Counted from the first letter of the stretch, positions 27,099 to 36,560 are shown. The stretch: DNA of 64,000 bases from CAWFXC01 sp963819735 (GCA_963819735.1 CAWFXC010000001.1:1426001-1490000), one strand, 5' to 3'. Translations and numbers: made by a program. The notes: a model not told the origin generated them from the sequence alone.

Positions 27099-27764
27099 TC
27101 ACGACAGCGGACGGACCTCACACGGATCGGTGAGCACGGCGTCGATCGAGCGCTCGTCGCCCGTGGTCGTGGTGAGGACGACGATCGCGGACCGACCCTC
27201 GATGGTGCCGGTGGCGACCGCGGAGATTGTGCCCTTCGGGAGCGAGCCCCGGCAGCGGCTCGAGGCGAGTGCCGCGGTGTCCGTCGCGCGGTTGGCGGTC
27301 GGCGACGCCACCGGCGAGCGCAGCGCGGCCCGCAGCCGGGCGAGGTTCGCGGGATCGTCGAGATTGCCGAACTCGCCGACGTCGATCGGAGCGGTCTTCA
27401 CGCCGGGTGCGGTCGTCGGGCCGGGGTTCGGCACCTGGGCCGTGGCGCCGGCGGATCCTGCTGCAGCCCGGGGGCCATCGAGGCCCGACCCGGCGGACGG
27501 AACCCCGAGCGCGGCCTCGCTCGGCGCGCGACTCGCGGTCTGGCCGCCGTCACCGCCCGATCGGCTGACGACGGCGAAGCCGATCACCATCAGCACGATC
27601 GCGGCGGCGGCGGCGACGGCCACCCACCGGATCGTCCGGGACGGCCCGGTGGCGTTCATCGCCGTCGACACGAGGCGGTGTCGCGTGGCCTCGTCGAGGG
27701 GTTCCACCTCGAGCAAGGCACCGACGCGTTCGTCGCGTTCGTCGAGGGGGAGGTCGTCAGCCAT
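27099..27764 (-). CDS. Putative anti-sigma factor, single-pass membrane protein
   Basis: A 221-residue protein whose ATG (27764) lies inside the end of the ECF sigma gene. The 38-residue cytoplasmic part (LDERDERVGALLEVEPLDEA) is short; one membrane helix follows (WVAVAAAAAIVLMVIGFAVV), then a Ser/Ala/Pro-rich linker and an extracytoplasmic domain with FGNLDDPANLARLRAAL and two cysteines. No HxxxCxxC zinc motif is visible. Position and topology suggest it controls the neighbouring sigma factor, like RsmA beside SigM in mycobacteria, but sequence similarity is weak. Confidence 0.6.
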   Translation of the reverse strand: MADDLPLDERDERVGALLEVEPLDEATRHRLVSTAMNATGPSRTIRWVAVAAAAAIVLMVIGFAVVSRSGGDGGQTASRAPSEAALGVPSAGSGLDGPRAAAGSAGATAQVPNPGPTTAPGVKTAPIDVGEFGNLDDPANLARLRAALRSPVASPTANRATDTAALASSRCRGSLPKGTISAVATGTIEGRSAIVVLTTTTGDERSIDAVLTDPCEVRPLS

Positions 27765-28332
27765 CGTGACTCCGACGCTCGCGAGGGGTGTCCGGGTTCC
27801 CGAGTTGTTCGGCGAGCGCGGCGCGTCCACGCGCGATGCGCGACCGCACCGTCCCCGGCGGCACGTCGAGCACCGCGGCGATCTCGGCGTAGTCGAGGTC
27901 GCACAGGTCGCGGAGCACGACGGCGACGCGAAACTCGCGGGGCAATGTGGCCAGCGCGGCATCGACGTCGAGCCGGGCGCCGACGCGGTCCTCGACCGAG
28001 GGACCCGCCTGGGCGATCTCGGACCGGCCGGGGGCCTGCGAATCGGTCGGTGTCGGTCGCCGGCGCTTGCGCCGCAGCTCGTCGAGTGCGGCATTCGTGG
28101 CGACGCGGTACATCCAGGTCGTGAAGGCCGCCCGACCGTCGAAGCGTCGAATGCCCTTCGCGACCGCGATCATCGCCTCCTGGGTCGCGTCGAGTGCGTC
28201 TTCAGGGTGGGAGACCAGGCGGCGACACACCGCGTGGATGCGGTCGGCGTTGCGTTCGAGCAGTTGTTCGAGTGCGCCGCGGTCTCCGCGGGCCGCGCGT
28301 TCGGCGAGCGCGTCGTCGTCGCCGTCACGCAA
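27757..28332 (-). CDS. ECF-type RNA polymerase sigma factor (SigM-like)
   Basis: A 191-residue protein from a TTG start that overlaps the kinase gene's end. Region 2 is seen in DATQEAMIAVAKGIRRFDGR and FTTWMYRVATNAALDELRRK; a variable linker follows; region 4 has LPREFRVAVVLRDLCDLDYA and the helix-turn-helix ending PPGTVRSRIARGRAAL. It would direct RNA polymerase to a stress regulon. In M. tuberculosis the equivalent position, between mviN and trxB2, holds sigM, so SigM-like is a reasonable label; the target promoter is not known. The partner gene downstream probably encodes the anti-sigma. Confidence 0.87.
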   Translation of the reverse strand: MRDGDDDALAERAARGDRGALEQLLERNADRIHAVCRRLVSHPEDALDATQEAMIAVAKGIRRFDGRAAFTTWMYRVATNAALDELRRKRRRPTPTDSQAPGRSEIAQAGPSVEDRVGARLDVDAALATLPREFRVAVVLRDLCDLDYAEIAAVLDVPPGTVRSRIARGRAALAEQLGNPDTPRERRSHDG

Positions 28333-29875
28333 CCTTCACCTCGGCGACCTCGAGGTACTGCTTGCCCTCGTCACCGGTCGGGAGGTGGGTCAGCCAGAGG
28401 AGCACGGACCGCGCGTGCGTGCCGCGCGGGAGGTCGAAGGTCGCGGTGGTACCGAGGTCCGAGCCCTGCGCGACCGCTCCGCCCCAACTCGGCAGGGAGG
28501 TGAGTTGGGCAGGTGCCTTGTCGGACACGTAGATGGACGCGTCCCAGCCCGCCTCTTCGGTGTCGACCGTGACCGTGCTGACGTCGTATTCGCCACCCAG
28601 ATCGAGGATGAGGCCGACCCCGGGCTTCTCACTGAAGTTCAGGTACTGCTCCGTCGACCAGGTGGTGCGGGGGTTGTCGTCGATCGCGAACTGGACTTGG
28701 TCGTGGTCTTCGACTCCGTCACCGAAGGGGTCGAAGTCGGTGGCGGTGATGTTGGTGGCCTTGGTCGCGGGTGGCACGACGGAAGTTCCACTTGCGCCCG
28801 CACTCCCGTTGCCACCGGAACTGTCGTTGCTCACGATCAGGTAGGCGGCCACGCCCCCGGCCACGGCCACGATGAGCACGAGGATCACCCACAGCCAGGT
28901 CCGGCGCCGGCGCCGGCGCACGGGTGCCAGATCGACGGGCGCCGGTTGCGGCTGCGTGGGGCCGGTCGGTGCGCGGTCGATGGGCGCCGGGCGCGCCGCC
29001 GGGGCGGCGGTGATCGGGACCGCGGGACGGGGAATCGCGCCGGTCGGGTCGAGCCGCGCCGCATCCAGCGCGTCCCGCACCGCGGCCGCCGATCCGAAGC
29101 GCGCGGCCGGGGTGCGCGCGAGGCAGCGGTGGATCACGTCGTCGAGCGCGCTCGACACCTCGGGCCGTTCAGCGCGGATCGCGGGGGCCGATGTGGTGAG
29201 CCGGGCCATGGCGGTGGCGATGTCGGTGTCGCCGCCGAACGGCGGATGGCCGCAGAGCGCTTCGTACAACAAGAGCCCGAGCGCGTAGACGTCGGTACGC
29301 GGATCGGTGGGCCGGCCGTTGACCTGCTCCGGCGCGAGATACCGCGCCGTGCCCATCACCGTTCCCGTACGGGTGAGGTCGGCGCCCCCCACCGCCTTGG
29401 CGATTCCGAAATCGGTGACCTTCACCGGGCCGTGCGAGGGAACGAGCACGTTCGCCGGCTTGACGTCGCGGTGCACGAGCCCGGCGCGGTGCGCCGCATT
29501 CAGCGCGTCGGCAACCTGAACCCCGATGCGGAGCACGTCGCGCACGGGGAGCCCGCCGCGCTCGTCGATGAGGTGGCGCAGCGTCGGGCCGTCGACGAGC
29601 TCCATCACGATGTAGGCGATGCCGTCGTCGTCTCCGGTGTCGTAGGTGGAGACGATGTTGGGGTGCGAGAGCCGGGCCGCGGCAATTGCTTCGTGACGGA
29701 AGCGCGCCCGCGTCGCGTCGTCGGCCGCGAGGTCGGCCCGCAGGATCTTCACCGCCACGCGCCGCGACAACACGGGGTCGTCGGCGATCCACACGGTCGC
29801 CATCCCTCCGCGGGCGAGTGGCTCCGCCAGGCGGTAGCGGCCCCCGAGGATGCGCCCGGGTGTCGTCAGTTCCAC
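28325..29875 (-). CDS. Receptor-type Ser/Thr protein kinase with discoidin-like extracellular domain
   Basis: A 516-residue Hanks-type kinase. Catalytic residues are present: Gly-rich loop LARGGMATV, Lys43 in AVKIL, Glu62, HRD at 135-137 with Asn142, DFG at 155-157, and APEQ. A Pro/Ala-rich juxtamembrane region (275-320) and basic patch lead into one membrane helix (about 327-348). The extracellular part has AIDDNPRTTWSTEQYLNF, LDLGGEYDVSTVTV and a late YLEVAEVKV strand, the pattern of an F5/8 type C (discoidin) jelly roll, so it may bind glycan. It is encoded with degV and murJ upstream and the ECF sigma gene downstream. It resembles the C-terminal half of mycobacterial MviN as a separate, catalytically competent protein. 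Confidence 0.88.
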   Translation of the reverse strand: MELTTPGRILGGRYRLAEPLARGGMATVWIADDPVLSRRVAVKILRADLAADDATRARFRHEAIAAARLSHPNIVSTYDTGDDDGIAYIVMELVDGPTLRHLIDERGGLPVRDVLRIGVQVADALNAAHRAGLVHRDVKPANVLVPSHGPVKVTDFGIAKAVGGADLTRTGTVMGTARYLAPEQVNGRPTDPRTDVYALGLLLYEALCGHPPFGGDTDIATAMARLTTSAPAIRAERPEVSSALDDVIHRCLARTPAARFGSAAAVRDALDAARLDPTGAIPRPAVPITAAPAARPAPIDRAPTGPTQPQPAPVDLAPVRRRRRRTWLWVILVLIVAVAGGVAAYLIVSNDSSGGNGSAGASGTSVVPPATKATNITATDFDPFGDGVEDHDQVQFAIDDNPRTTWSTEQYLNFSEKPGVGLILDLGGEYDVSTVTVDTEEAGWDASIYVSDKAPAQLTSLPSWGGAVAQGSDLGTTATFDLPRGTHARSVLLWLTHLPTGDEGKQYLEVAEVKVA

Positions 29876-29891
29876 GGGAGCATTGTGACGC

Positions 29892-30728
29892 TCAGCGCAC
29901 GACCTGGAAGGTCACACCGATGACGCGGGGTCCGGCGTGGGTTCCGATGACCGGTCCGACGATGCCGGTGATGATCTCGTCGGCGGGGAAGATGGGGTCG
30001 AGCAACTCGAGCAATTCGTCGACATCGGGCGCGTTGCCATGCAGCACGGCCAGGTGCTCGATCTTGCCCTCGGCCGCCTTGGAAGCCAGCATCTTCAAGG
30101 CCTTGGACCGCGTACGGACCTTGCCCGCCTCCTCGACGACGCCGTCGCGGACCTCGATGACCGGCTTGATGGACAGGACCGTGCCGAACAGCGCCCGGGC
30201 GTTCCCGACCCGACCGCCTCGCTTGAGGAACTCCAGGGTGTCGAGCGTGGCGAACAGCTTGGTGCGGTCGCGCCGGTCGACGACTTCGGTGACGATCGAC
30301 TCGAGCGAGTCGCCGTCGGCGGCGCGCCGGGCTGCGGTGAGGCAGAGGTTCCCGAGCCCCATCGACGCGCTCTGGGAGTCGATCACCTGCACCGAGCCCT
30401 CCGACGCGACGGCCGCCGCCGCCACCTGCGCCGCCTGCATCGTGGCCGAGAGGTGCGAGGACAGGTTGATGCAGACGATCCCCGTCGCCCCCCGTGCCAT
30501 GAGCTCCCGGAATTTGGCCTCGAAGGCCCCGGCTGAGGGTGCCGCGGTCTCGGGCAACAGCTTGGAGTGCTCGAGGCGGGTCCAGAACTCGTCGGTGTCG
30601 AGCTCGACCCGGTCGACCAGCTCCTCCTCCCCGAATCGGATCGTGAGGGGGACGATCTCGATGCGGAGCGCGTCGACGAGTCCTTGGGGGAGGTCGCAGC
30701 TGCTGTCGGTGACGACCCGGATGGTCAC
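29892..30728 (-). CDS. DegV family fatty-acid-binding protein
   Basis: A 278-residue DegV protein: IRVVTDSSCDLPQGL at the start, the motif PSAGAFEAKF after a short insertion, INLSSHLSATMQAA, VQVIDSQSASMGLG, and the second domain with TLDTLEFLKRGGRV. DegV/FakB proteins bind a fatty acid for phosphorylation by FakA. No fakA-like gene is nearby in this window, so the partner is elsewhere or the role differs. It lies between murJ and the kinase gene with small gaps (54 and 16 bases) and probably belongs to the same operon. Confidence 0.88.
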   Translation of the reverse strand: MTIRVVTDSSCDLPQGLVDALRIEIVPLTIRFGEEELVDRVELDTDEFWTRLEHSKLLPETAAPSAGAFEAKFRELMARGATGIVCINLSSHLSATMQAAQVAAAAVASEGSVQVIDSQSASMGLGNLCLTAARRAADGDSLESIVTEVVDRRDRTKLFATLDTLEFLKRGGRVGNARALFGTVLSIKPVIEVRDGVVEEAGKVRTRSKALKMLASKAAEGKIEHLAVLHGNAPDVDELLELLDPIFPADEIITGIVGPVIGTHAGPRVIGVTFQVVR

Positions 30729-30782
30729 GGGACTCCTGCTCGGCTCGGGTGATTCGGGCTTGCGGGGTGGATCGGTTGATCG

Positions 30783-32471
30783 TTACACGCGCGTGCCGCC
30801 CCTGGCGCCCCGGCGCCGCCCGGGCACGAGGGCCAGCACGGTTTCGAGCTCCTCGACGCGGAACAGGGCGAGGAGCCCGATGTAGGCGACACCGGAGACC
30901 ACGACGCCGACGGCGACGGCGACGATCGCCTCGATCGTGGTCGACCATCCGATGGCGTGGCCGATCAGCCAGCTGATGCCGGCGACGACCAGCCCCGCGG
31001 CCAGCACCTTCACGGTGGTGACGCCGATGCGGCGCGCGTCGATGCCGTGCAGTCGCTGATGGAGCACGAAGAGGGTCAGCGCGGCGGCGACGAAGTAGGC
31101 GAGCGAGAAGGAGAGCGCCAGGCCCGGGATGCCGAGCCACGCGTAAAGCGGGAACGCGAGCGCGATATTGACGATGTTCTCGATGCAGTTGATCCAGAAC
31201 GGGGTGTAGGTATCGTGACGGGCGTAGAACGCGCGCAACGCGAAGAGGTACAGCGAGAACGGGAGCAGCCCCACGGCGAACGCCACCAGGGTGTCGGCGA
31301 CGATCGATGCGTCGGCAGGGGAGAACGCGCCGCGCTGGAGCAGGGCGACGATGATCGGGCGCGCCAACCCGATGTACAACGCGGCGGCGGGCACGACGAC
31401 GACCGTCGCCAGCCGCATGCCGCGGGACAGCTGCGCGCGCATGGCCCCGAGATCGCCGCGCGTCGCTGCGCTCGCGAGCTCGGGCGTGAACGTCGTCATC
31501 AACGACACCGCGAACAATCCGTGGGGAAGTTGGAAGAAGGCATAGGCGCTGATGTAGATGAACGGACCACCGCTGGTGCCGTTGGCGAGCACGGTGACGA
31601 CCAGCAGCGCGATCTGGTTCGCGACGACGTAACCCACGGTCCACCCGGACAGGCGCATCATGGTGATCACCGCCGGATGGCGCCACATCGGCAGGAAGCG
31701 CAGGTGCACCCGGGATCGCTGGAGGGCGGGGAGCAGGACGACGGCCATCGCGACCACGCCGGCGGTCGTACCCAAGCCCATCAGCAGGACGATGCCTTCG
31801 CTGTCGAGCACGTGGCGGACGGTGAGCGAACCACTGGCGACGTGCGGCAGCGCGAGGAAGACCGCGATCACGACGAGGTTGTTGAGGACCGGAGCGAAGG
31901 CGGCGGCCGCGAAGCGACGCCGGGCGTTCAACATCGCGGTGGCGAGCGTGACGATGCCGTAGAAGAGCATCTGCGGCATGAACAAACGCAGGAGCTCGGT
32001 CGCGAGCTCCTGCTGATCGGCGCGCCCCGCGCCGTGCACGTTCAGTGTGTAGAGCTTCACGATCCACGGCGCCGCGATGACACCGAGGACGGTCACCACT
32101 GAGAGCACGAGGATCGAGACGGTGAAGATCGCGCTCGCGGCTTCGTCGTCGCGCGTTTCGAAGTGCCTGACGAACAGCGGGACGAGCGTGGCCGTGAGCA
32201 CCCCGCCGAGGAGCAGCTCGTAGACGATGTTGGGCGCCTCGTTCGCGTAGCTGTACGTGCCCGCGAGCGCGGTGATGCCGAGCGCGTACGCGATGGCGGC
32301 GATGCGGACGAAGCCGGTGATCCGTGACAGCGCGGTCCCGACGGCGACGACCGCGCTCGACCGGACGAGCGACGACTCGACCTCGGTGGGGTCGGACCCC
32401 GGTTCGTTCAGGCCCGGCGCGGTGAGGTCTTCCGGGCCGAGCGGCGTGCGGTCGGGTCCCGGCGCGGTCAC
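30783..32471 (-). CDS. murJ: Lipid II flippase MurJ
   Basis: A 562-residue membrane protein from GTG 32471, which overlaps the upstream gene's stop (GTGA). It has the MurJ/MviN family pattern: a start near SSAVVAVGTALSRITGFVR, the acidic/charged cavity region EAPNIVYELLLGGVL, then VPLFVRHFETRDDE, and about 14 helices, with YAFFQLPHGLFAVSLMTTF a typical loop. It flips lipid II for cell-wall synthesis. The protein stops after the membrane core with a short basic tail. The kinase-like, membrane and sugar-binding-like C-terminal parts of mycobacterial MviN are absent and appear to be encoded separately at 28325-29875. Confidence 0.93.
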   Translation of the reverse strand: MTAPGPDRTPLGPEDLTAPGLNEPGSDPTEVESSLVRSSAVVAVGTALSRITGFVRIAAIAYALGITALAGTYSYANEAPNIVYELLLGGVLTATLVPLFVRHFETRDDEAASAIFTVSILVLSVVTVLGVIAAPWIVKLYTLNVHGAGRADQQELATELLRLFMPQMLFYGIVTLATAMLNARRRFAAAAFAPVLNNLVVIAVFLALPHVASGSLTVRHVLDSEGIVLLMGLGTTAGVVAMAVVLLPALQRSRVHLRFLPMWRHPAVITMMRLSGWTVGYVVANQIALLVVTVLANGTSGGPFIYISAYAFFQLPHGLFAVSLMTTFTPELASAATRGDLGAMRAQLSRGMRLATVVVVPAAALYIGLARPIIVALLQRGAFSPADASIVADTLVAFAVGLLPFSLYLFALRAFYARHDTYTPFWINCIENIVNIALAFPLYAWLGIPGLALSFSLAYFVAAALTLFVLHQRLHGIDARRIGVTTVKVLAAGLVVAGISWLIGHAIGWSTTIEAIVAVAVGVVVSGVAYIGLLALFRVEELETVLALVPGRRRGARGGTRV

Positions 32472-34537
32472 GCGGGTTGTCCGGTCGCAACCTTGATCGA
32501 ACGCGGCCGCGTCGGCTCGTGGCCGCGTCGCTTCCGGCGGCGGTGGATGTCCCAGCCCCACCACAGCGCGAGCACGGCGATCGCGCCGACGGTGAGGAAG
32601 ATGCCCACGCCGCTGACGAAGGACGACCGTACGGTGATCCGGGTCGGTCCCCGGCCGATCGGCAGACCGCCGGGGGTGGTGACCGTCATGATCAACGGCG
32701 ACGTGCCCGGGCTGCGGGTCTCGACCGCGATGCGCACCGTCGTGCTCTGGTTGGGAGGCAGCGTGACGTCACGTTCGGCGCCGTCGGGAAAGAGCAGACG
32801 GTCGCTCTCGAGCTTCACGTGCACGGTGATGGGTTGATTGCTCGTGTTCCGGAAGCCGATCGGGATCGCGGCGGAGCTCGACGTGATCGTGATCGTGCCC
32901 GAATGTTGGATCTGCACCTGATCGAGGAATCCGCTCGCCGCGTTGCCGACACCGTTGAGGATGGCCTTCGCCCGCACCCGGCCCGCCGGGTTGGCCAATG
33001 CCGAGCTGACGGACGCCGCAATGGCGCGGTCGCCGTTGAGCGCACGCGGGTCGGTCGCGCCGACCAGGCTCACGACCGCGGCCTCGTCGCCCTGGGCCTG
33101 CTGGTAGCGGGCGACGGAAACCGGCGCCGCCGGGGCCTGGTAGGGCGCGAGTTGGCGGAGCACCGGTGCACCATCGGTCGTGCCGTCGACCGTGGCCACG
33201 GGAACCGAGGCCAGGAGCCCCGCGACCGTGGTCGGCTTGATGAGCGGGTTTCCGCGCAAACCCGCGAGGGTCGACTGCACGAACTCGTCGTTGGCGTCCC
33301 AGCGATCCGGGTTCACGATGGTGATGCCACGAGCGATGCTCGGCTGCTCGCTGGAGACCAGCGCGAGACCGGCCAGCAGGTGAGCTGCGCGCAGTGCCGG
33401 CGGGTCGTCACCCGTGAGGAACTTCTCGAACCCGGGATCGGTGGCGACGACGCTGACCGAGGTGGAGGCATCGCCCGGAACCGCCTCCATCGTGTAGGGG
33501 TGGGCGGGCGTGTACTTCTCCACGACCGGGGTCAACGCGTCGCCGTCGACCACCAACTGGCGCACGTTCGCGCTCTGGAGCAGACGCAACGAGACCGGAT
33601 CGAGCGGGCCGGGGAGCGCGGTGCTCGAGTCGAGATGGGTGTTGAAGACCTGCTCCAGGGTGTTGATGCCCCGCCCGATCTCGTCGTTGATGATCCCGCC
33701 CAGCCCGCTGACGAGAATCGAAGGCAGGTCGAGGGGCACGAACGGGCCGGTGAGGATCTCGTCGCGCGGGGAGGCGGCGCGGACCGCGGTGATGCCGGGG
33801 GCGAGGGTCGGGAACTTGGTGCTGAGGGTGCTCCAGGCGTCGAGGGTCTCGGCGCTGGGGGCGAGCGTGAGGGGAACGTCGGTGTTCGCACCGATCTGGG
33901 TGGCCTGGCGCCCCAGGCGCCCCGTGGGTTGGAGCTCGTCGAGCACCTTCGAGTCGGGCCGGCCGTCGGGGAGCGGCACGTACGCCGGGTCCGCGCTCAA
34001 CGGCCACACCCAGGCCACGTTCAGGGGGACCCCGACCGCCAGGCTGCCGTCGGGGGCGAGGTCCTCGAGCACCACGTGGGTGACGAAGTGGGAGATCGAG
34101 TTGTCGGCGGCGTCGCGCAGGTCGACCTCGATCGGGTAGACCCCGCCTTCGTTGAGCCCCAGGGTGGGCAGCGACAGCACCCGTGCGCCGGTGGCATCCG
34201 TCGGCAGGGTGTCGAACGGGAAGCGCAGCAGCTCACGGGCGGACGGCAGGCCACCGCCGCTGACGCTCTGATCGAACGCCGTTCGCGACTGCAGGGCATC
34301 GTGCACCGTGACCACGACGGTGGTGCCGGCGGGGAGGTTCACCCCGTCGAGCTGCATGGTGAAGGTGCCGTTGATGGGCGTCCATGGGCTCTGGCCGGCG
34401 AGGATCAGTTGGGGTGCCGTGCCGGCGCTCTGGGCCGATGCGGTGGCGGCGCCCCACGACGGGGAGATCGCCACCGAACACGCGAGCACGACCACCACCG
34501 CCAGCGCGACGCACGCGCCGACGCGGCGGCCGGTCAT
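32468..34537 (-). CDS. DUF6049 family exported membrane protein
   Basis: A 689-residue protein from ATG 34537, overlapping the GNAT stop (ATGA). Residues 1-38 are a signal sequence (VGACVALAVVVVLACSVA). The large extracytoplasmic part includes a segment GIITIVNPDRWDAN-like (RGITIVNPDRWDANDEFVQS) and a late immunoglobulin-like region with VKLESDRLLFPDGAERDV, followed by one membrane helix (VGIFLTVGAIAVLALWWGW) and a basic cytoplasmic tail. Its gene is immediately upstream of murJ, as for Rv3909 of M. tuberculosis. Function is unknown; the conserved linkage suggests a role in lipid II export or wall assembly. Confidence 0.82.
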   Translation of the reverse strand: MTGRRVGACVALAVVVVLACSVAISPSWGAATASAQSAGTAPQLILAGQSPWTPINGTFTMQLDGVNLPAGTTVVVTVHDALQSRTAFDQSVSGGGLPSARELLRFPFDTLPTDATGARVLSLPTLGLNEGGVYPIEVDLRDAADNSISHFVTHVVLEDLAPDGSLAVGVPLNVAWVWPLSADPAYVPLPDGRPDSKVLDELQPTGRLGRQATQIGANTDVPLTLAPSAETLDAWSTLSTKFPTLAPGITAVRAASPRDEILTGPFVPLDLPSILVSGLGGIINDEIGRGINTLEQVFNTHLDSSTALPGPLDPVSLRLLQSANVRQLVVDGDALTPVVEKYTPAHPYTMEAVPGDASTSVSVVATDPGFEKFLTGDDPPALRAAHLLAGLALVSSEQPSIARGITIVNPDRWDANDEFVQSTLAGLRGNPLIKPTTVAGLLASVPVATVDGTTDGAPVLRQLAPYQAPAAPVSVARYQQAQGDEAAVVSLVGATDPRALNGDRAIAASVSSALANPAGRVRAKAILNGVGNAASGFLDQVQIQHSGTITITSSSAAIPIGFRNTSNQPITVHVKLESDRLLFPDGAERDVTLPPNQSTTVRIAVETRSPGTSPLIMTVTTPGGLPIGRGPTRITVRSSFVSGVGIFLTVGAIAVLALWWGWDIHRRRKRRGHEPTRPRSIKVATGQPA

Positions 34538-35337
34538 AGTTGGCGGCCGAGCACGCACAGGCCGGCCGGCAGGATCGCGAAGCCGAACGATTCGTAGAGC
34601 GCCAGCGCGCGGTGGTTCTCGAGCTGGGTGTTCACGTACGCACGGTGGGCGCCGTTGCGCCACAGCCAGCCCAGCGCGTCGGAGACGAGCGTGCGCCCCC
34701 AGCCGTCGCGACGGGCGTCGGGGTGGACGGCCACTCGCTGAAGGTACCCGTGACTCCCGGCGAGTCCGGTGATGCCGTAGGCCGCCACTCGCTTGTCCCG
34801 CTCGTTGCCGCGCGGCGCGCCGGGTTCATCGGTCGGTGCGTGCGTGAGTACCTGGTGGCCGACGCGGAACCGGCTGGTGGGTGTGGCCGAGAGCGCGTCG
34901 CGCAGACCCACGGGCCCGAGTTGCCAGAAGGCGTCGAACGACGCGGCGTCGAGCTCGAGCACGCCGGTGCGGTCGCGGCGGGTTGCCCGTTCGAGCGTCT
35001 TCCTCGGGGGCGGTGGCTCGGCGTCGAGGTCGACGGCGAGGAGATGCAGGCGTTCCTGCACCGAAAAGCCCGCGGCGACGAACGCGTCGGACTCGGCCGG
35101 GCTCACGGCGCTCGTGAGCACCGACTGGTAGCCCGAGGCGCGCGCCCGCTCGACGCAGCTCAGCACGACGCTCGACGAGACGCCGGCGTCGGGGCCCACG
35201 ACCAGGTGCGCGGCCCCGCCTCCACCGCGCCAGGGGGCGATTCGCGCCCAGCTTTCGCCGAACCGCAATGTCTGCTGACGCACGACGAGCCAGGGTAATG
35301 GCGCCGTGTGACGAACGGCGGCCGGACCGGATGGCAC
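34534..35337 (-). CDS. GNAT family N-acetyltransferase
   Basis: A 267-residue protein from GTG 35337 (an internal GTG about 18 codons later is also possible). The C-terminal half is a GNAT fold: YLQRVAVHPDARRDGWGRTL is the acetyl-CoA-binding motif A, then AYVNTQLENHRALALYESFG, motif B. The N-terminal half is a divergent second domain (ERARASGYQSVLTSAV, FVAAGFSVQERLHLL), so it may be a double-GNAT protein. The substrate is unknown. It overlaps the DUF6049 gene by four bases and may be cotranscribed with it and murJ. Confidence 0.82.
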   Translation of the reverse strand: MPSGPAAVRHTAPLPWLVVRQQTLRFGESWARIAPWRGGGGAAHLVVGPDAGVSSSVVLSCVERARASGYQSVLTSAVSPAESDAFVAAGFSVQERLHLLAVDLDAEPPPPRKTLERATRRDRTGVLELDAASFDAFWQLGPVGLRDALSATPTSRFRVGHQVLTHAPTDEPGAPRGNERDKRVAAYGITGLAGSHGYLQRVAVHPDARRDGWGRTLVSDALGWLWRNGAHRAYVNTQLENHRALALYESFGFAILPAGLCVLGRQL

Positions 35338-35384
35338 TACAGAGGCCCTCGGCGGGCGCCGATATACGGCGCGGAGGAGGCGAC

Positions 35385-36560
35385 GTGCTGGATCTGGACG
35401 GGTTGCTGCGTTTTGCCGTGGAACAGGGTGCGTCCGACGTCCACGTGAAGGTCGGCTCGCGCCCGCGTCTGCGGGTCGACGGCCGGTTGCGCGAAGGTCC
35501 GTTCGACACCATCGAGCCCACCGACACCGAACGCGTCGCGGCGGCGATCATCCCCCGCGGCCGCGCGGAGCTGTTCGCGGCCACGAATGAATCCGACTTC
35601 ATGTACGGCATCGCCGGGCTCGGCCGATTCCGGGTCAGCGCGTTCCGCCAACGCGGATGGATCGGCCTCGTCCTCCGGCGGGTGCTGCCCGGTATCCCGG
35701 GCTTCGACGCATTGGGGCTGCCGCCGGCCGTCGCCACGCTGGCGGAGGAGACCGATGGCATCGTGCTGGTCACCGGGCTCGCCGGCTCCGGCAAGACGGC
35801 CACGCTCGCGGCGATGGTCGACCACTTCAACACCAATCGTGAGGGCCACATCGTGACGGTGGAGGATCCGGTCGAGGTGCTGCACCCCGACAAGCGGGCG
35901 ATCGTCGACCAACGCGAGGTGGGCTCCGACACCCCGAGCACGGTCTCCGCGTTGCGGCACGCGCTCCGTCAGGATCCCGACGTCGTGATGGTGGGTGATC
36001 TGCGCGACGCCGAGTCCGCGTCCGCCGCGCTCCAGGCGGCCGAGATCGGTCACCTCGTGCTCGCGGGCATGTCGACGGTCAGCGCCATCGATACGGTCAC
36101 CCGGTTCGTGGAGCTCTTCCCGCCGCACGGTCAGCGCCAAGCGAGGGCCTCACTGGCCACCGCGCTGCGCGGCATCGTGTCCCAACGGCTGTTGCCCCGA
36201 GCCGGTGGCCGCGGTCGGGTGCCGGCGGTGGAGGTGCTGATCGCCAACACGCGTGTCGTCGAGCGCATCGCCGATCCCGATCGCCTCGCCGAGCTCGACC
36301 ACGAGATGATGAACGGCGACCTCTACGGGATGCAGACCTTCGACCAGAGCCTGCTCGGGCTCTACTGCAACGGCCTCGTGGCCCGCGCGGATGCGATCGC
36401 CCACGCCAACGCGCCGAGCGAGATGCGATTCTCGGTCGACCGCGCCGACAACGAACGCAGCCACGAGATGCCGTCGACGCCGACGTCGTCGGGGCCGGCC
36501 GCGCCACACGTTCCCGCACCGCCGCTCACGCAGCGGGTGCCGGGCCGCGCGGCTGTCTGA
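35385..36560 (+). CDS. PilT-like type IV pilus twitching ATPase
   Basis: A 391-residue protein from GTG 35385 with a strong GGAGGAGG ribosome-binding site. The N-terminal PAS-like domain has EQGASDVHVKVGSRPRLRVDG. The ATPase domain has Walker A GLAGSGKTATL, the Asp box IVTVEDPVEVLH, and Walker B DVVMVGDLRDAESA. The place of the His box reads AEIGHLVLAGMSTVSAIDTV, so the usual LHT histidine is replaced. A His/Pro-rich tail follows residue 360. PilT powers pilus retraction, but no pilin, PilB or PilC gene is nearby. It may serve a pilus system encoded elsewhere or act as an orphan. Confidence 0.83.
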   Translation: MLDLDGLLRFAVEQGASDVHVKVGSRPRLRVDGRLREGPFDTIEPTDTERVAAAIIPRGRAELFAATNESDFMYGIAGLGRFRVSAFRQRGWIGLVLRRVLPGIPGFDALGLPPAVATLAEETDGIVLVTGLAGSGKTATLAAMVDHFNTNREGHIVTVEDPVEVLHPDKRAIVDQREVGSDTPSTVSALRHALRQDPDVVMVGDLRDAESASAALQAAEIGHLVLAGMSTVSAIDTVTRFVELFPPHGQRQARASLATALRGIVSQRLLPRAGGRGRVPAVEVLIANTRVVERIADPDRLAELDHEMMNGDLYGMQTFDQSLLGLYCNGLVARADAIAHANAPSEMRFSVDRADNERSHEMPSTPTSSGPAAPHVPAPPLTQRVPGRAAV

